Shown here: piece after piece, positions 1 to 13,300 of the stretch
Numbering within the stretch: the first letter of the stretch is position 1
Layout: each line of letters opens with the position of its first letter
Program-made: the position numbers and the translations under genes
Notes under the pieces: generated by a model
What the model was told of the DNA's origin: nothing
The model's database searches: none
What the model saw: only the letters and a program-made list of their open reading frames with translations
From: Typhlomys cinereus
Lineage: Eukaryota > Chordata > Mammalia > Rodentia > Platacanthomyidae
DNA: 64,000 nucleotides
Assembly: GCA_023101885.1 (NCBI GenBank)
Contig: JALPQD010000640.1
Location: 795,527 to 859,526 of the forward strand
Reading direction: 5' to 3'

Positions 1-2074
1 TGTCACAGTGGGGCAATGATTTAAGACGTGAGCCTGCAATATTATAGTGAGGCCATGATGTCACAGTGAGGCTATGACAACAGACATATCACAGGTATGC
101 TGTGATGTCACTGTGAAAGTTGTATGTCACTGTGGGCTGTCATGTCACTGGGAGGTAATATTACTCTGGAACCTCTGATGTCACAGTGAGGCTGTGTTGG
201 CGCAGTGTGGCTGTGAAGTCACATTGAGGTTGTGTTTTCACAGTGAGGTTGTGATGTGAATAGTGACTGTGCTTTCACAGGGAGACGATGTCATTGGTGA
301 GGCAGTATTATCCCTAGTATGGCTCTAATGTCACAGTGAGGTTCTAATGTCAGAGGTGATTATTAGATGGCACGGTATATCTGTGATGTCAAAATGAGGC
401 TGTGATATCACTGTAAGGTTGTTATGTCACTGGGGAAATTGTGATGTCACAGTGTAGTTGTGATGTCAATAGCAACACTGTGGTGTCACTGGGAGGCTAT
501 CATGTTTCAGTGAGACTGTGAGGTCAGGTGTGAGACTGTGGTGCCATAGCGAGTTTAGGTAGGATGTCAGTGATAAGGGTATTATGTCGCATTGAGGCTA
601 TAATTTCAGAAGTGAGCCTGTGATATTATAGTGAGGTGTGATGAAACAATAAGTATAATGTCAGAGTCAATGCTATATGTGACAGTTGGTCAATGATTTC
701 AGGGGTAAGCATGTGATGTCATAGTGAGTTTGTTATGTCACAGTGAGGCTGTAACCTAAGAGGTGAGGCTGTGAATTCACAGTGAGGCTGTGTTGTCACC
801 AGTGATACTGTGACATCACAATGAGTCTGAGATGTCAGTGGAGTGAGATTATGACATCACAGTGATGATGTGATTTCAGTGGTTAGGCTGTGATATCAGA
901 ATGAGGGTGGTGTGAGTGATGAGGGTATAATGTCACAGTGAGGCCAGCATGTCACTGATGAGCCCGAGATGCCACCATGAGGCTCTGATGTCACCGTGTG
1001 CCTGTGATGACACCATGAGCCTGGGAGGTCACAGGGAGTTGCTGATATCTTGGTGAAGGCTGTGAGATCACAGTGAGAATGTGATGTCAGTGGCAAGGCT
1101 GATGTCACAGCGAGGCTATGATGTCAGTGGTGATGCTGTGATGTCACATTGAGGCTGTGATGTCACAGTGAGACTACGTCAGAGATGTGTATGCAATGTC
1201 ACCATGAAGCTATTATGTCAGTGACAATGCTGATGTTACAGTGAGTTTGTGTTGCAACAGTGAGGCTGTGATGGCACTGTCAAGTTATAATTTCACAGTG
1301 AGGCTGTGAGGACACAGTGTAGCTATGATGTCACAGTAAGTCTTGGATGACAAAGTGATGTTGTGATGTCACTGGAGAGGTTTAGATGGCACAGTGAGTC
1401 TGTAATGTTAGTGGTGAGGCTGATGTCATATGAGGCTGTAATCTCAGTGGTGAAGGTGTGATGTCACAATAGCCTGGAATGTCAGTGGTGAGAACATGTC
1501 ATAGTCTATGGTGTCACTGGTTAGGCTATGATATCAGTACTAAACCTATAATGTGACAGTGACACTGGTGAGGCTGTGATGCCAAAGGCTGTGTTGTCAC
1601 TGGTATGTCAGTGATATCAGTGTTCTGACTAAGGTCAATGTAATGCTGATGTCACAGGTGAGCCTGTGGTGTCACTGGTGAAGCTGTAGTATCACCGTGA
1701 GCCTGTCATACCAATGGTGAGGCTGTGATGTCACAGTGAGACTGTGCTGGCACAGTGTGGCTCTGATGTCACAGTGAGGTTGTGATATCACAGTGAGGTT
1801 TTGATGCCAACAGTGACTGTGCTTTCACACAGAGATTATGTCATTGGTGAGGCTGTATTGTCACTGGTGAGGCTCTAATATCACAGTAAGTTCATTGTAT
1901 CAAACAGACTATGATATTACAGTGAATCTATGATGTTAGAAGTGAAGCTTTATGACACAACGATGCTTTGATGATACAGTATGGCTGTGATGTCTCAATG
2001 AAGCTGTGATGTCACTGGGAATTTCTGATGTCACAGTGAGTTATGATGTCAATAGTTATACTGTGGTGTCACAG
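1..2074 (+). repeat. Degenerate 19-bp satellite array, + orientation
   Basis: Continuous imperfect tandem copies of a unit near TGATGTCACAGTGAGGCTG. Variant units such as TGACTGTGCTTTCACAGGGAG (in two slightly different copies, around 255-290 and 1805-1840) recur, which shows structure above the monomer. Short open frames here are by-products of the repeat: 19 is not a multiple of 3, so frames cycle every 57 bp and give low-complexity peptides. I see no gene. Confidence 0.93.
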
Positions 2075-2579
2075 TTTATTAGTCCGGTTCTCTAGAGATG
2101 CAGAATCGACAAAATGAAAAAATATATGTAAATAATATATGGAATGCATTGAATTGGCTTACGGTATGGCCAAGGTAGTCCAATGATGGCTGCCAGTAGC
2201 CAAGGTAGTCCAATGATGGCTGCCGGTAGCTGCTCAGTTTGGAAGTCAAGTGGGTGATGGCTGAATGCTGGAAAACTCCTAGAATTTTTAGTTTACCCGA
2301 CAACTTGGTGGGTTGGCTAGAGGGTTGAAGAAACCAGGGGGCTGGAAAGAAGAGCAATTCCTTGCACAGCTGCAATAAGGCATCTGTTCTCTTTGGTGGC
2401 ACCTTTTTATATGATGCAGTACTGGGGGAATCGTATAAGAGCTTTGCAAGTTCTGATAAGATCTAGGATGGGTACAATCCTAAAAAATTGTCTCAGTTGA
2501 TCCTTCCCAGAGGTGGTCTTAGACCATCTTTGTTAATACCTGGTGAGTCAAGTTGACACACAGGCTTAACTATCATACA
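2075..2579 (-). mobile_element. Solo ERV-L-type LTR
   Basis: Read on the - strand this matches the LTRs of the ERV-L provirus at 53,424-60,007. It has the same start (GATAGTTAAGCCTG, then the TGTCAACTTGAC motif), the same GATCAACTGAGAC and CATCATATAAAAAGG (TATA) blocks, the CTACCTTGGCTACTGGCAGCC-type internal repeats, and the same end (GAACCGGACTAATA). No internal sequence is attached, so it is a solo LTR left by LTR-LTR recombination. It is clearly more diverged than the provirus LTRs. Edges are accurate to a few bases, and the 5-bp target duplication (CACAG / CAAGG) is only partly conserved. Confidence 0.88.
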
Positions 2580-4234
2580 CAAGGAAGCTGTCATGTTTCA
2601 ATGAGCCTGTGAGGTCAGTGATGAGGCTGTGGTTCCATAGTGAGGTGAGATAGGATATCAGTGATGAGGGTGTGAAGTTTCATTGATGCTATTATTTCAG
2701 AGGTGAGCCTGTGGTGTCATAATGAAGATGTGACATCACAGTGAGGCTATAATAGAGTCAATGCTGTGATGTCACAGTTGGGCAATGATTTCAGAGGTGA
2801 ACCGGTGATGTCTTAGTGAGGCTGTCATGTCACAGTGTGGCTACAACCTCAGAGGTAAGGCTGTGAAGTCACAGTGAGGCTGTGTTGTCACTAGTGATGC
2901 TGTGATATCACAATGAGTCTGAGATATCAGTGGAGTGAGATTATGATATCTCAGTGAGGATGTGATTTCAGTGGTTAGGCTGTGATATCAGAATGAGGCT
3001 GATATGAGTGATGAGGGTATAATGTCCAGTGAGGCTATGATGTCAGAGGTGAAGCTTTATGTCACAGTGATGCTTTAATGGCAAGTATGGCTATGATATC
3101 ACAATGAGGCTCTGATGTCACTGTGAAGATGCGATGTCACTGGGAAAGATGTGATGTCACAGTGAGGTTGTATTACTGACACTGTGGTATCACAGGGAGA
3201 CTGTCATGTTTCAGTGAGCCTATGAGTCAGCAGTGTGGTGCCACAGTGAGTCTAGGTAGGTTGTCAGTGATGAGGGTGTGATGCTGTATTGAGGCTATGA
3301 TTTCAGAGGTGAGCCTGGAATGTCAATGAGGCTATGATGAAACAGTGAAGTTATAACATCAGAGTTGAGGCTGTGAAGTCACAGTTGGTCAATGATTTTA
3401 GAGGTCAACCAGTAACGTCATAGTGAGTCTGTCATGTCACAGTGAGGCTATAATCTCAGAAGCGAGGCTGTGATGTCACAGTGAGGCTGTGTTGTCACCA
3501 GTGATGCCATGATATCACAGTAAGGCTGAGATAGACGTCTGTGCCAAGACTATGCCATCAGAGGGAGGATGTGATTTCAGTGGTAGGCCATGATATCACA
3601 GTAAGGCTGAGATAGACATCTGTGCCAAGACTATGCCATCAGAGGGAGGATGTGATTTCAGTGGTAGACTGTTATGTCAGAATGAGGCTGATGTGAATGA
3701 TGAGGGTTTGATGTCACAGTGAGACTGGCTCCTCACTGGTGTGGCTGTGATGCCGCCGTGTTGCTGTGATGTCACTGTGTGGTTGTTGTGTCACCATGAG
3801 CCTGTGACATCACAGGGAGTTGGTGATGTCATGGTGGAGGCTTTGAGGGCATGATGAGTCTGTCATATCAGTATCAAGGTTAATGTCACAGTGAGGCTAT
3901 GATGTCAATGGTGATGCTCTGAAGTCACATTGAGGCTGTGATGTCATAGTGAGGCTATATCAGAGGTGTGCATGTGATGTCACCATGAGGCTATTATGTC
4001 AGCATCAAGCTGATGTCACAGTGAGTTATTGATGTCACAGTGAGGCTGTGATGGCACTGTCAGGTTATAATGTCACAGTGAGGCTGTAAGGACACAGTGT
4101 GGCTTTGATGTCACAGTGAGGCTCTGATGACACAGTGACGTTGTGATGTCACTGGAGAGATTTTAATGACACAATGAGGCTGTGATGTCACAGTGAGATT
4201 GTGATGTCAATTGGGAAATTGTGATATCATAGTG
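2580..4234 (+). repeat. Degenerate 19-bp satellite array, + orientation
   Basis: Satellite resumes directly after the solo LTR. It contains an 81-bp tandem duplication (3507-3587 and 3588-3668). No gene is visible. Confidence 0.93.
3507..3668 (+). repeat. 81-bp tandem duplication inside the satellite
   Basis: Two adjacent copies of an 81-bp block, each containing CCATGATATCACAGTAAGG and GTGCCAAGACTATGCCATC. The copies are near identical. One visible difference is AGACGTCTG in the first copy against AGACATCTG in the second, a typical CpG transition. This is a recent multi-monomer duplication, about four 19-bp units plus extra bases. Confidence 0.9.
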
Positions 4235-4363
4235 AGTTTTTTGTTCGTTTGTTTGTTTTCTTTAAATTTTTTAAATTTATTTTCTGCCATACAAACATAA
4301 TAGGTACCCCTGTCCCCTCCCTCTCTTCACCCATCTCTGGACATTCCTGCTCCCTCCCCCATT
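4235..4363 (-). mobile_element. Possible 5'-truncated L1 3' end, - strand
   Basis: A non-satellite insert. On the - strand it is purine-rich (GGGGGAGGGAGCAGG, AGAGAGGGAGGGACAGGGG) and ends in ATAAATTTAAAAAATTTAAAG followed by an A-rich AAACAAACAAAC tail. G-rich polypurine then an A-tail is the usual layout of a rodent L1 3' UTR. TTGTGATATCA(A)TAGTG flanks both ends (4219-4234 and 4364-4380) and could be a target-site duplication, but it also resembles neighbouring satellite units. It is too short to classify firmly; a SINE or other 3' tail is possible. Confidence 0.45.
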
Positions 4364-7300
4364 TTGTGATATCAATAGTGGCACTGTGGTGTCACAGGGA
4401 GGCTGTCATGTTTCGGTGAGCCTGTGTGGTCAGTGGGGAAGCTGTGTTGCCATAGTGAGGCTAGGTAGTCTATCAATGATGAAGGTGTGATTTTAGAGTT
4501 TAGCCAGTGATTTCATACTGAGGCTATTATGTCACAGTAAGGCCATAACCTTTGAGGTGAATGTGTGATTTGCAGTGAGGCTATGAATTGTTACCAGTGA
4601 TGCGCTGATATCACAGTGGGAATGTAATGTCATTAGAGTAAGACTATTACATCATAGTGAGGATGAGATTTCAATGTTTAGACTGTGATATCAGAATGAG
4701 GTTGATGTAAGTGATGGGAGTATGATGTCACAGTGAGGCTGGCATGTCACTGTTGAGGCTGTGATGCCACTGTGAGACTTTGATGTCACTGTGTGGCTGT
4801 GGTGTCACCGTGAGCTGATGATGTCACAGGGAGTTGGTAATGTCATGGTGTAGGCTGTAAGGTTACAGTGAGACTGTGAAGTCAGTGGCATGGCTAATGT
4901 CACAGTAAGGCTATAATGTCAGTGATGATGCTGTGATGTCACATTGAGGCTGTGATGTCACATTGAATCTATGTCAAAGATTTGTATGTGATGTCACCAT
5001 GAGGCTATTATGTCAGTGGCAAGGCTGATGTTATTGTTAGGTTGTAATGTCACAGTGAGGATGTGAGAACACAGTGTGGCTATGATGTTACAGTGAGGCT
5101 TGGACATCACAGTGAGGTTGTGATGTCACTGGAGTGGTTTTGATGGCACAGTGAGGCAGTGATATTAATGGTGGTGCTAATGTCACAATGAGGCTGTTAT
5201 GTCACTGTGAGGTTGGGATGTCACTGGGGAAGTTGTGTTATCACAGTGACATTGTCATGTCAGTAATGATACTGTGGTATTGCAGAGAGGTTTTCATGTT
5301 TCAGTGAGCCTGTAAGGTCAGTGTTGAGGCTGTGGTGTCATAATTAAGCTAGGTAGGATGTAAGTGATTAGTATGTGAAGTTGCTTTGAGGCTATGATTT
5401 CAGAGGTGAGCCTGTGATGTCATAGCCAGGCTGCCATGTCTCAGTGAGGCTATAACCAGAGGTGAGGCTGTCTTGAGACAGTGAGGCTGTGTTGTCACTG
5501 TTGTGTGTGTGATTTCACAGTGAGGCTTTGATATCGCTGTGAAGTTTGTATGTCACTGTGGACTGTCATGTCACCATGAAGTGATATCACCCTGGAGGCT
5601 GTGATGTCACAGTGTGGCTGTGATGTCAGTGGCAAGCCTGATGTTATAATAAGTCTATGATGTAAGAGGTAAGTCTGTGGTGTCAGTGGGCAGGCAGTGA
5701 GGTCACTCTGAGACTGTTATGTCTCAATGAGGCTCTGATGTCAGGGCTGGTTCTATGAGATATCAGTGAGGTAGTGATGTCAGTGGTGATACTTGGAATT
5801 CACAGTGAGGATAGTACATCAGTGGTGAGACTGAAGTCACACTGATGCTGTGATGTCAGACGAGAAGCTGTGATGTCACTGTAACTTGGTGATGTTACCA
5901 TGAGGTTGTGATATCACAGTGAGGCTGTGATAGCAGTGGTGATATCACGGTTCAGCTGAGATTTCAGTGGTTAGGCTGTGATGTCAGAAGTGAGGCTGCT
6001 GTCAGTGATGAGGCTGAGATGTCACAGTGAGTCTAGGATGTTGCTGGTGAATCTATGATGCCAGAGCGAGGCTGTAGTGTCACTGATGAGGCTGTCATAT
6101 GATCGTGAGCCTGAAATGTCAGTGATGAGGCGTTGGTGTCATAGCAACACTAGGCAGGATGCCCATCATGTCACTGTTGCCATGATTTCAGAGGTAGGCT
6201 GTTATGTCACAGTGAGGCTGTGATATCTGAGGTGAGGCAGTGATGTCAGAAATTAGCCTATAATGCCACAGTGTGGCTGTGATATCACTGTGAAGCTGTG
6301 ATGTCACTGTGAGGCTGTGATGTCACTGTGGAAGATGTGATGTCAGTGGCAAGGCTGATTTCACCATGAGGCTATGATGTAACAGGTGAGTCTATGGTAT
6401 AACAATGAGGCAGTGATGTAATATGTGAGGCTATGGGGTCACTGTTTATGATGTCAAAGGTTGACACTGTTGAGGCTCTCACGGCACTGTGAGCCTCTCT
6501 ATTTGTGGTGAGGCTGTAGTTTCATGGTAAATCTAGGTAGGATGCCATTGGTGAGGCTGTGATGTCAGAGTATGGCTGTGATGTCACCATGAGGCTGTGA
6601 TGTCTCAGTGAGGCTCTGATGTGACAGTGGAGCTGTGATGTCAGTGGTTAGGCTGTGATTTCAGAAGTGAGACTGATGTGAGAGACAAGGCTGAGATGTT
6701 GCATTGAGGATATGATATAACTGGTGAGGCTGTTATGCCATAGTGTAGTAATGTGTCCCCATGAGGCTGAAGTGTCACAGGTGAAGCTGTAGTATCATGA
6801 TGAGGCTGTTATGTCACTGTAAGTTTGTGATATCACTGGGAAAGTAGTGATGTCACAGTGATGTTATGATATCAATAGCAACACTGGTGTCACGGGGAGG
6901 CTGTCATGTTTAAGTGAGCTTGTGAGGTCAGTGGTGAGGCTATGGAGCCACAGTGAGTCTGGGTAGGTTGCCAATGACGAGGGTGTGATGTTGCATTGAG
7001 GCTATGATTTCAGAAGTGAGCCTGTGATGTCATAATGAGTCTGTGATGAAACAGTGAGGCTATAACATCAGAGACAGTACTGTGATGTTGCATTAGAGCA
7101 ATGATTTCAGAGGTGAGCCAGTGATGTCATAGCGAGGCTGTGATGAAACAGTGAAGCTATAAAATCAAAGTGGATTCTGTGATGTCACAGATGGGCAATG
7201 ATTTCTGAGGTGAGCCTGTGATGTCATAGTGAAGCTGTCATGTCACAGTGAGGCTGTGATGTTACAATGAAGCTGTGTTGCCACCAGTGATGGCATGATA

Positions 7301-10300
7301 TCACAGTGAGGCTGTGATGTCAGGGAAGCAAGACTATGATATAACAGTGAGGATATGATTTCAGGGGTTAGGCTATGATTTCATGAGGCTGATGTGAGTG
7401 ATGAGGGTATGATGTCACATTGAACCTGGCATGTCACTGGTGAGGTTGTGCTATCACAGTGAGGCTGTGACGTCACTGTGAAAGTTGTGATGCCAATGGC
7501 AAGGCTGATTTCACCATGAGGTTATGATGTAGCAGGTAAGTCTATGATGTAACGGGTTAGACTGTGAGCTCATTTTGAGGCCGTGAGGTCACTGTGAGGC
7601 TGTGATATCTGTGGGAAGATTGATGTTACAGTGAGGAAGTGTTATAACATGTGAGGCTGTGGTGTGACTGTTTGTGATGTCAAAGGCAATGATGTCACTG
7701 CTGAGGCTGACATGTCACTATGAGCCTGTGCTATGTGTGGTGAGGCTGTGGTATCTAGTAAGCCTAGGTAGGATACTAGTATGAGGCTGTAATGTCACGG
7801 TGCAGCTGTGAGGACAGTGTTTAGCCTGTGATTTCAGAAGTGAGACTGATGTGAGAGATAAGACTGAGATGTCCCATTCACTATGGGATGTAACTGGTGA
7901 GGCTGTGATGTCACTGTGAAGCTATATCCTCACAGACGAGGATGTGATGTCACAGTGAGGCTGTGTTTTCACCAGTGATGCTGTGTTATCATAATAAGGC
8001 TGTGATGTCAGAAGAGTAAGGATGTGATTTCAGGGGTTAGGCTGTGATATCAGAATGAAGCTGATGTGAGTGATGAGGCTATGATGTCACAGGGAGGGTG
8101 GTATATCACTGGTGAGGTTGTGAGGCCACCATGAGGCTTTGATGTCACCGTGTGGCTGTGGTGTCACTCTGAGCCCATGATGTCACAGGGAGGTGATGTC
8201 ACAGAGGAGGCTGTGATGTCACTGTGAGGTTGTAATGTCACAGTGAGAATGTGATGTCGCAGTGAGGCTGATTCTATGAGATGTCATGAGTCTGTGACAT
8301 CAGGGGTGATGCTTGGATTTCACAGTGAGGTTAGAACGTCAGTGGTGAGGCTGTGCAGTCACACTAAGGCTGTGGTGTCAGAGGACAGGCTGTGATTTCA
8401 CTATGAGGCTGTAATGTTTCCATGAGGATGTGATATCACAGTGAGATTGTGATATCAGTGGTGATAGACTATGACATCACAGTTTGGATGAGATTTCAGC
8501 AGTTCGGCTGTGATATCGGACGTGAGGCTGATGTCAGTGATGAGGCTGAGATATCACAGTGAAGCTGTGGAGTCGCTGGTGAGGCTGTGATATCACAGTG
8601 ATCCTGTAATATTAGTGCTGAGACTGTGGTGTCACAGTGAGGCTGTGATGTCAGTGGCAAGGCTGTCACAATAAAGCTGTGATGTAACAGGTAAGTCTGT
8701 GGTATAAGTAGGCAGGTTGTGATGTCACTGTGAGGCTGTGATGTTGCAGTGAGGCTCTGATGTCAGGGCTGATTCTATATAATGTCAGTGAGGCTGTGAG
8801 GTCAGGGGTGATGCTTGGATTTTGCAATGAGGTTAGGATGTCAGTCCTTTGTCTGTGCAGTCACACTGAGGCTGTGATGTCAAAGGAGAGGCTGTGATGT
8901 CACTGTGAGTCTGTGATGTTACCGTGAGGTTTTTGTATCACAGTGAGACTGTGATATTAGTGGTGTTAGACTATGACATCACAGTTCAGCTATGATTTTA
9001 GTGGTTCAGCTGTGATATCAGACATGAGGCTGATGTCAGTGATGAGGCTGAAATATCACAGTGAGGCTGTGAGGTCTCTCTAGGAGATAGATGTCAGTGA
9101 CAAGTATGATTTCACCATGAAGCTATGATGTAACAGGTGAGGCTATAGTGTAACAGGTGAGTTTCTGATGTAACAGGTTTGATCGTGTCTGTGATATCTG
9201 TGGTTAAATTGATGTCACAATAAGGCAGTGATGTAATGTGAGGGTGTGGGATTACTGTTTATGATGTCAAAGGCTATGATGTCACTGATGAGGCTGTCAT
9301 GTCATTGTGAGACTGTATTAACTATAGTGAGCCTGTGGTAACCTAGTAAGGCTAGGTAGGATGCCATTGGTGAGACTCTGATGTCACAGTGTGGCTGTGA
9401 TGTCACCATGAAGCAGTGATGTCACAGTGAGGCTCTGATGTCACAGTGCAGCTTTGAGATCAGTGGTTAGGCCATGATTTCAGAAGTGATACAGATGTGA
9501 GACGCTAAGATGTGGCATTGATGATGTTCATAAAACTGGTGAGGCTGTGATGCCACACTGAGGTTATGATGTCACCATGAGGCTGTGGTGTCACTGGTGA
9601 GGCTTTAATATCACATTGAGCCTGTCCTATCAGTGGTGAGATTGTGATGTCACAGTGAGACTTTGTTTCACCAGTGATGCTGTGATATCAGAGTGCAGCT
9701 GAAATGTCAGTGGACCAAAACAATGACATCACAGTAAGGATGTGATTGCAGTGATTAGGCTGTGATATCAGAAAGAGTGATATGAGTGATAAGAGTATTA
9801 TGTCACAGTGAGATAGACATGTCACTGGTGAGGCCATAATCCCACTGTGAGGCTTTGATGTCAGTGGCAACACTGATGGCACAATGAAGATATGATGTAA
9901 CAAGTGAGCCTGTGTTGTTACTGGGCAGGTTGTGAGATCACTGTGAGGCTGTGATGTCGCAGTGAGGCTCTGATGTCAGGGCTGATTCTGTGAGATATCA
10001 GTGAGGCTGTAACATCAGGGGTGGTGCTTGGATTTCACTGAGGTTAGGATGTCAGTGGTGAAGCTGTGCTGTCACATTGAGTCTGTGATTTTAGAAGAAA
10101 GGTTCTGATGTCACTGTAAGGCAGTGTTTTAATTGTGAGGTTGTGATATCACATTGAGGCTGTGATATGAATGGTGATAGACTGAGACATCACAGTTTGG
10201 CTGAGATTACATTTGTTAGGCTATGATGTCAGAAGTGAGGCTGATGTCAGTGATGAGGCTGAAATGTCACAGTGAGGCTGGGATGTTATTGGTGGGACTG

Positions 10301-13300
10301 ATGTTTGAGTGAGACTGTGATGTCACAGTGCAGCTGTGAGGTCAGTAGTTAGGCTGTGATTTCAGAAGAGACTGATGTGAGAGATGAGACAGAGATGTCA
10401 CATTGATGATGTGATATAACTGGTGAGGCTGTGATGCCACAGTGAGGTTATGATGTCAATATGAGGCTCTGGTGTCATTGGTGAGGCTGTAATATTACGA
10501 TGTGGCTGTCATATCACTGGTGAGGATGTGATGTCACAGTGAGGTTGTGATATCAGTAGTTACTGTGCTTAAACAGGAAAATTATGTCATTGGTGAGGCT
10601 GTATTTTCATTGGTGAGGCTCTAATGTCACAGTGAATTTATTGTGTCAAACTTAGGTTATGATATCACAGTGAAGATATGATGTCACAGGTGAAGCTTTA
10701 TGTCACAGTGATGCTTCGATGGCACAGTATGGCTGTGATTTTCCTATGAGGCTGTGATGTCACTGTGAGGTTGTGGTGTCCCTGGGGAAGTTGAGATATC
10801 ACAGTAAGGTTGTGATGTCCATAGCGAAACTGTGGTGTCACAGGGAGGCTGTCATGTTTCAGTAGCCTGTGAGGTCAGTGGTAAGACTGTGGTGTCACAG
10901 TGAGTCTAGTTAGGATGTCAGTGATTAGTGTGATGTTGGATTGAGGCTCTGATTTCAGAGGTGAGCCTGTGATGTCATAGTGAGTTTGTGATGAAACAGT
11001 GAGGCTATAATGTCAGAGTCGATGCTGTGATGTCATAGTGGGGGGCAATTATTTCAGAGGTGAGTTTGCAGTTTCATAATGAGGCTGTGATGTCACAGTG
11101 AGGGTATAACCTCAGAGTTGAGGCTGTGATGTCACAGTGAGGTTTTGATGCCAGAGTGAGGCTTTGATGTCACCATGCCGCTGTGTTGTCACTGTGAGCT
11201 CTTGATGTCACAGGGAGTAGGTGATGTCACTTTGGAGACTGTGAGGTCAGAATTGAGGCTGATGTCAGTGGTGAGGCTGAGAAGTCACAGTAAGGATGGG
11301 GTGTCACTGTTGATGCTGTCATGTGACAGTGAGCCTGAAATATCAGTGATGAGGCTGTGGTATCATAGCAAGGTTAGGCAGGATGCCTAACGTGTCACCG
11401 ATGCTATGATTTCAGAGGTTAGCCTGTTATGGCACAGTGAGGCTGTGTTTTCATCAGAGAGTAATGATATCACAGTGAGGCTGTTATGTCAATGGAGCTG
11501 GCCTATGCCATCACAGTGAGATATGGTTTAGGCTGTGATATCAGAATGAGGCTGAATTGAGTGATGAGGGTATGATGTCACATGAGGTTGCCATGTCACT
11601 GGTGAGGTTGTGATGCCACTGTGAGACTTTGATGTCACCAAGTGAGGTGGTGTCACTGTGAGTCCATGATGTCACAGTGACTTGGTGATGTCATGGAGGC
11701 TGTGAGGTCACAGTGAGAATATGAATTCAGTGGCAAGACTGATGTCACAGTGAAGCTATGATGTGTCAGATGCTGTGATGTCACATTGAGGCTGTGATTT
11801 CACAATGAGATTATGTAGTAGTATGTATGTGATGTCACCATGAGGCTATTATGTCAGTGGCAAAACTAATGACACTGAGTTTGTGATGTCACAGTGAGGC
11901 TGTGGTGTCACTTTCAGGTTGTAATGTCACAGTGTGGCTATGAGGACACAGTGTGGCTGTGATGTCACAGTGAGGCTCTGCTGAAACATTAATATTGTGA
12001 TATCACTGGAGAAGATTGGATGGCACAGTGAGACTGTGATGTTAGTGGTGAGGCTGATGTCACAATGAGGCTGTGATGTCACTGGTGAAGGTGTGATGTC
12101 ACAATAAGAATGGAATATCAGTGGTGAGAAAGATATCGTAATGCATCTGTGATGTTACTGGTTATGCTATGATGTCAGTCGTGAACCTATTACGACAGTG
12201 ATACCGGTGAGGCTGTGATGTCAAAGGCTGTGTTGTCACTGATGTGGCAGTCATGTCAGTATTCTGACTAATGTCAGTAGTGACGCTGAGTTAACAGGTG
12301 AGGCTCTGCTGTCACTGGTGAGGTCGTGATGTCACTGTGAGGCTGTGATGTCACTGTGAAGTTTTTATGTCACTGTGGGCTGTCATGTCACTGTGACAAG
12401 ATATCACTATGCAAGCTGTGAAGTCATAGTGAGGCTGTGATTACAGTGGCAAGACTGATGTCACAATGAGGTTATGATGTAACAGGTGAAGTTGTGGTGT
12501 CAGTGGGCAGGCTTTGAGGTCACTGTGAGGTTTTGATGTTGCAGTGGCTCTCTGATGTCAGGACTGAATCTTTTATTTGTCAGTGAGGCTGTGACATCAG
12601 TGGAGATGCTGTGATTTCACAGCGAGGCTGTGATTTCACTGTTGGGATGTAATTTCACAGTAAGGCTCTAAGGACAAAGTTTGGCTATGATGCCTCTTTG
12701 AGCCTATGATGTTCATAGTGCAGCTGTGAAGTCAGTGGTTAGGCTGTGATTTCAGAGGTGAGACTGATATGAGAGATGAGGCTGAGATTTTGCATTAACG
12801 ATGTGGTATAACTGGTGAGGCTATGATGCGACAGTGAGCTTATGATGTCACCATGAGGCTGTGGTGTCACTGTTGAGGTTGTAATATCATGGTGATCCTG
12901 TAAAATCAGTGGTGAGGCTGTGATGTCACAGTGAATCTGTGATGTCACTGTTGTGGCAATGATGTCAGTATTCTGACTAAAGTCAGTGATGTCCCTGATG
13001 TCACAGGTGAATCTTTGTTGTAACTGATGAGGTTGTGATGTCAGTGGTAAGACTGATGCCACATTGAGTCAGTGATTTAACAGGTGAACCTGTGATTTCA
13101 GTGGGCATGCTATGAGGTCACTGTGAGGTTGTGATGTTGCAGTGAGGCTCTGGTGTCACAGTGAGGTTGTGAGAGCACAGTGAGTCACTGAAGACACAGT
13201 GATGTTGAGAAGTCACTTGAGAGGTTTGTATGGTACAGTGAGGTTGTGATGAGGCTGATATCACAATGAGGATTTGATGTCACTTGTGCATGTGGGATAT

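Noticed and set aside
896..1108. Short open frames throughout the satellite (60-107 codons, peptides rich in MTSQPHCDITAS-like repeats)
   Set aside because: They follow the 57-bp (3 x 19) cycle of the repeat, occur on both strands, have no conserved start context or domain, and are interrupted by repeat variation. They are artefacts of the satellite.
1..2074. CRISPR-like array
   Set aside because: Unit and 'spacer' are the same degenerate 19-bp repeat, there are no cas genes, and all mobile elements are mammalian.
12739..13062. A 107-codon - strand frame as a possible gene
   Set aside because: It is a translation of satellite monomers with no other support.
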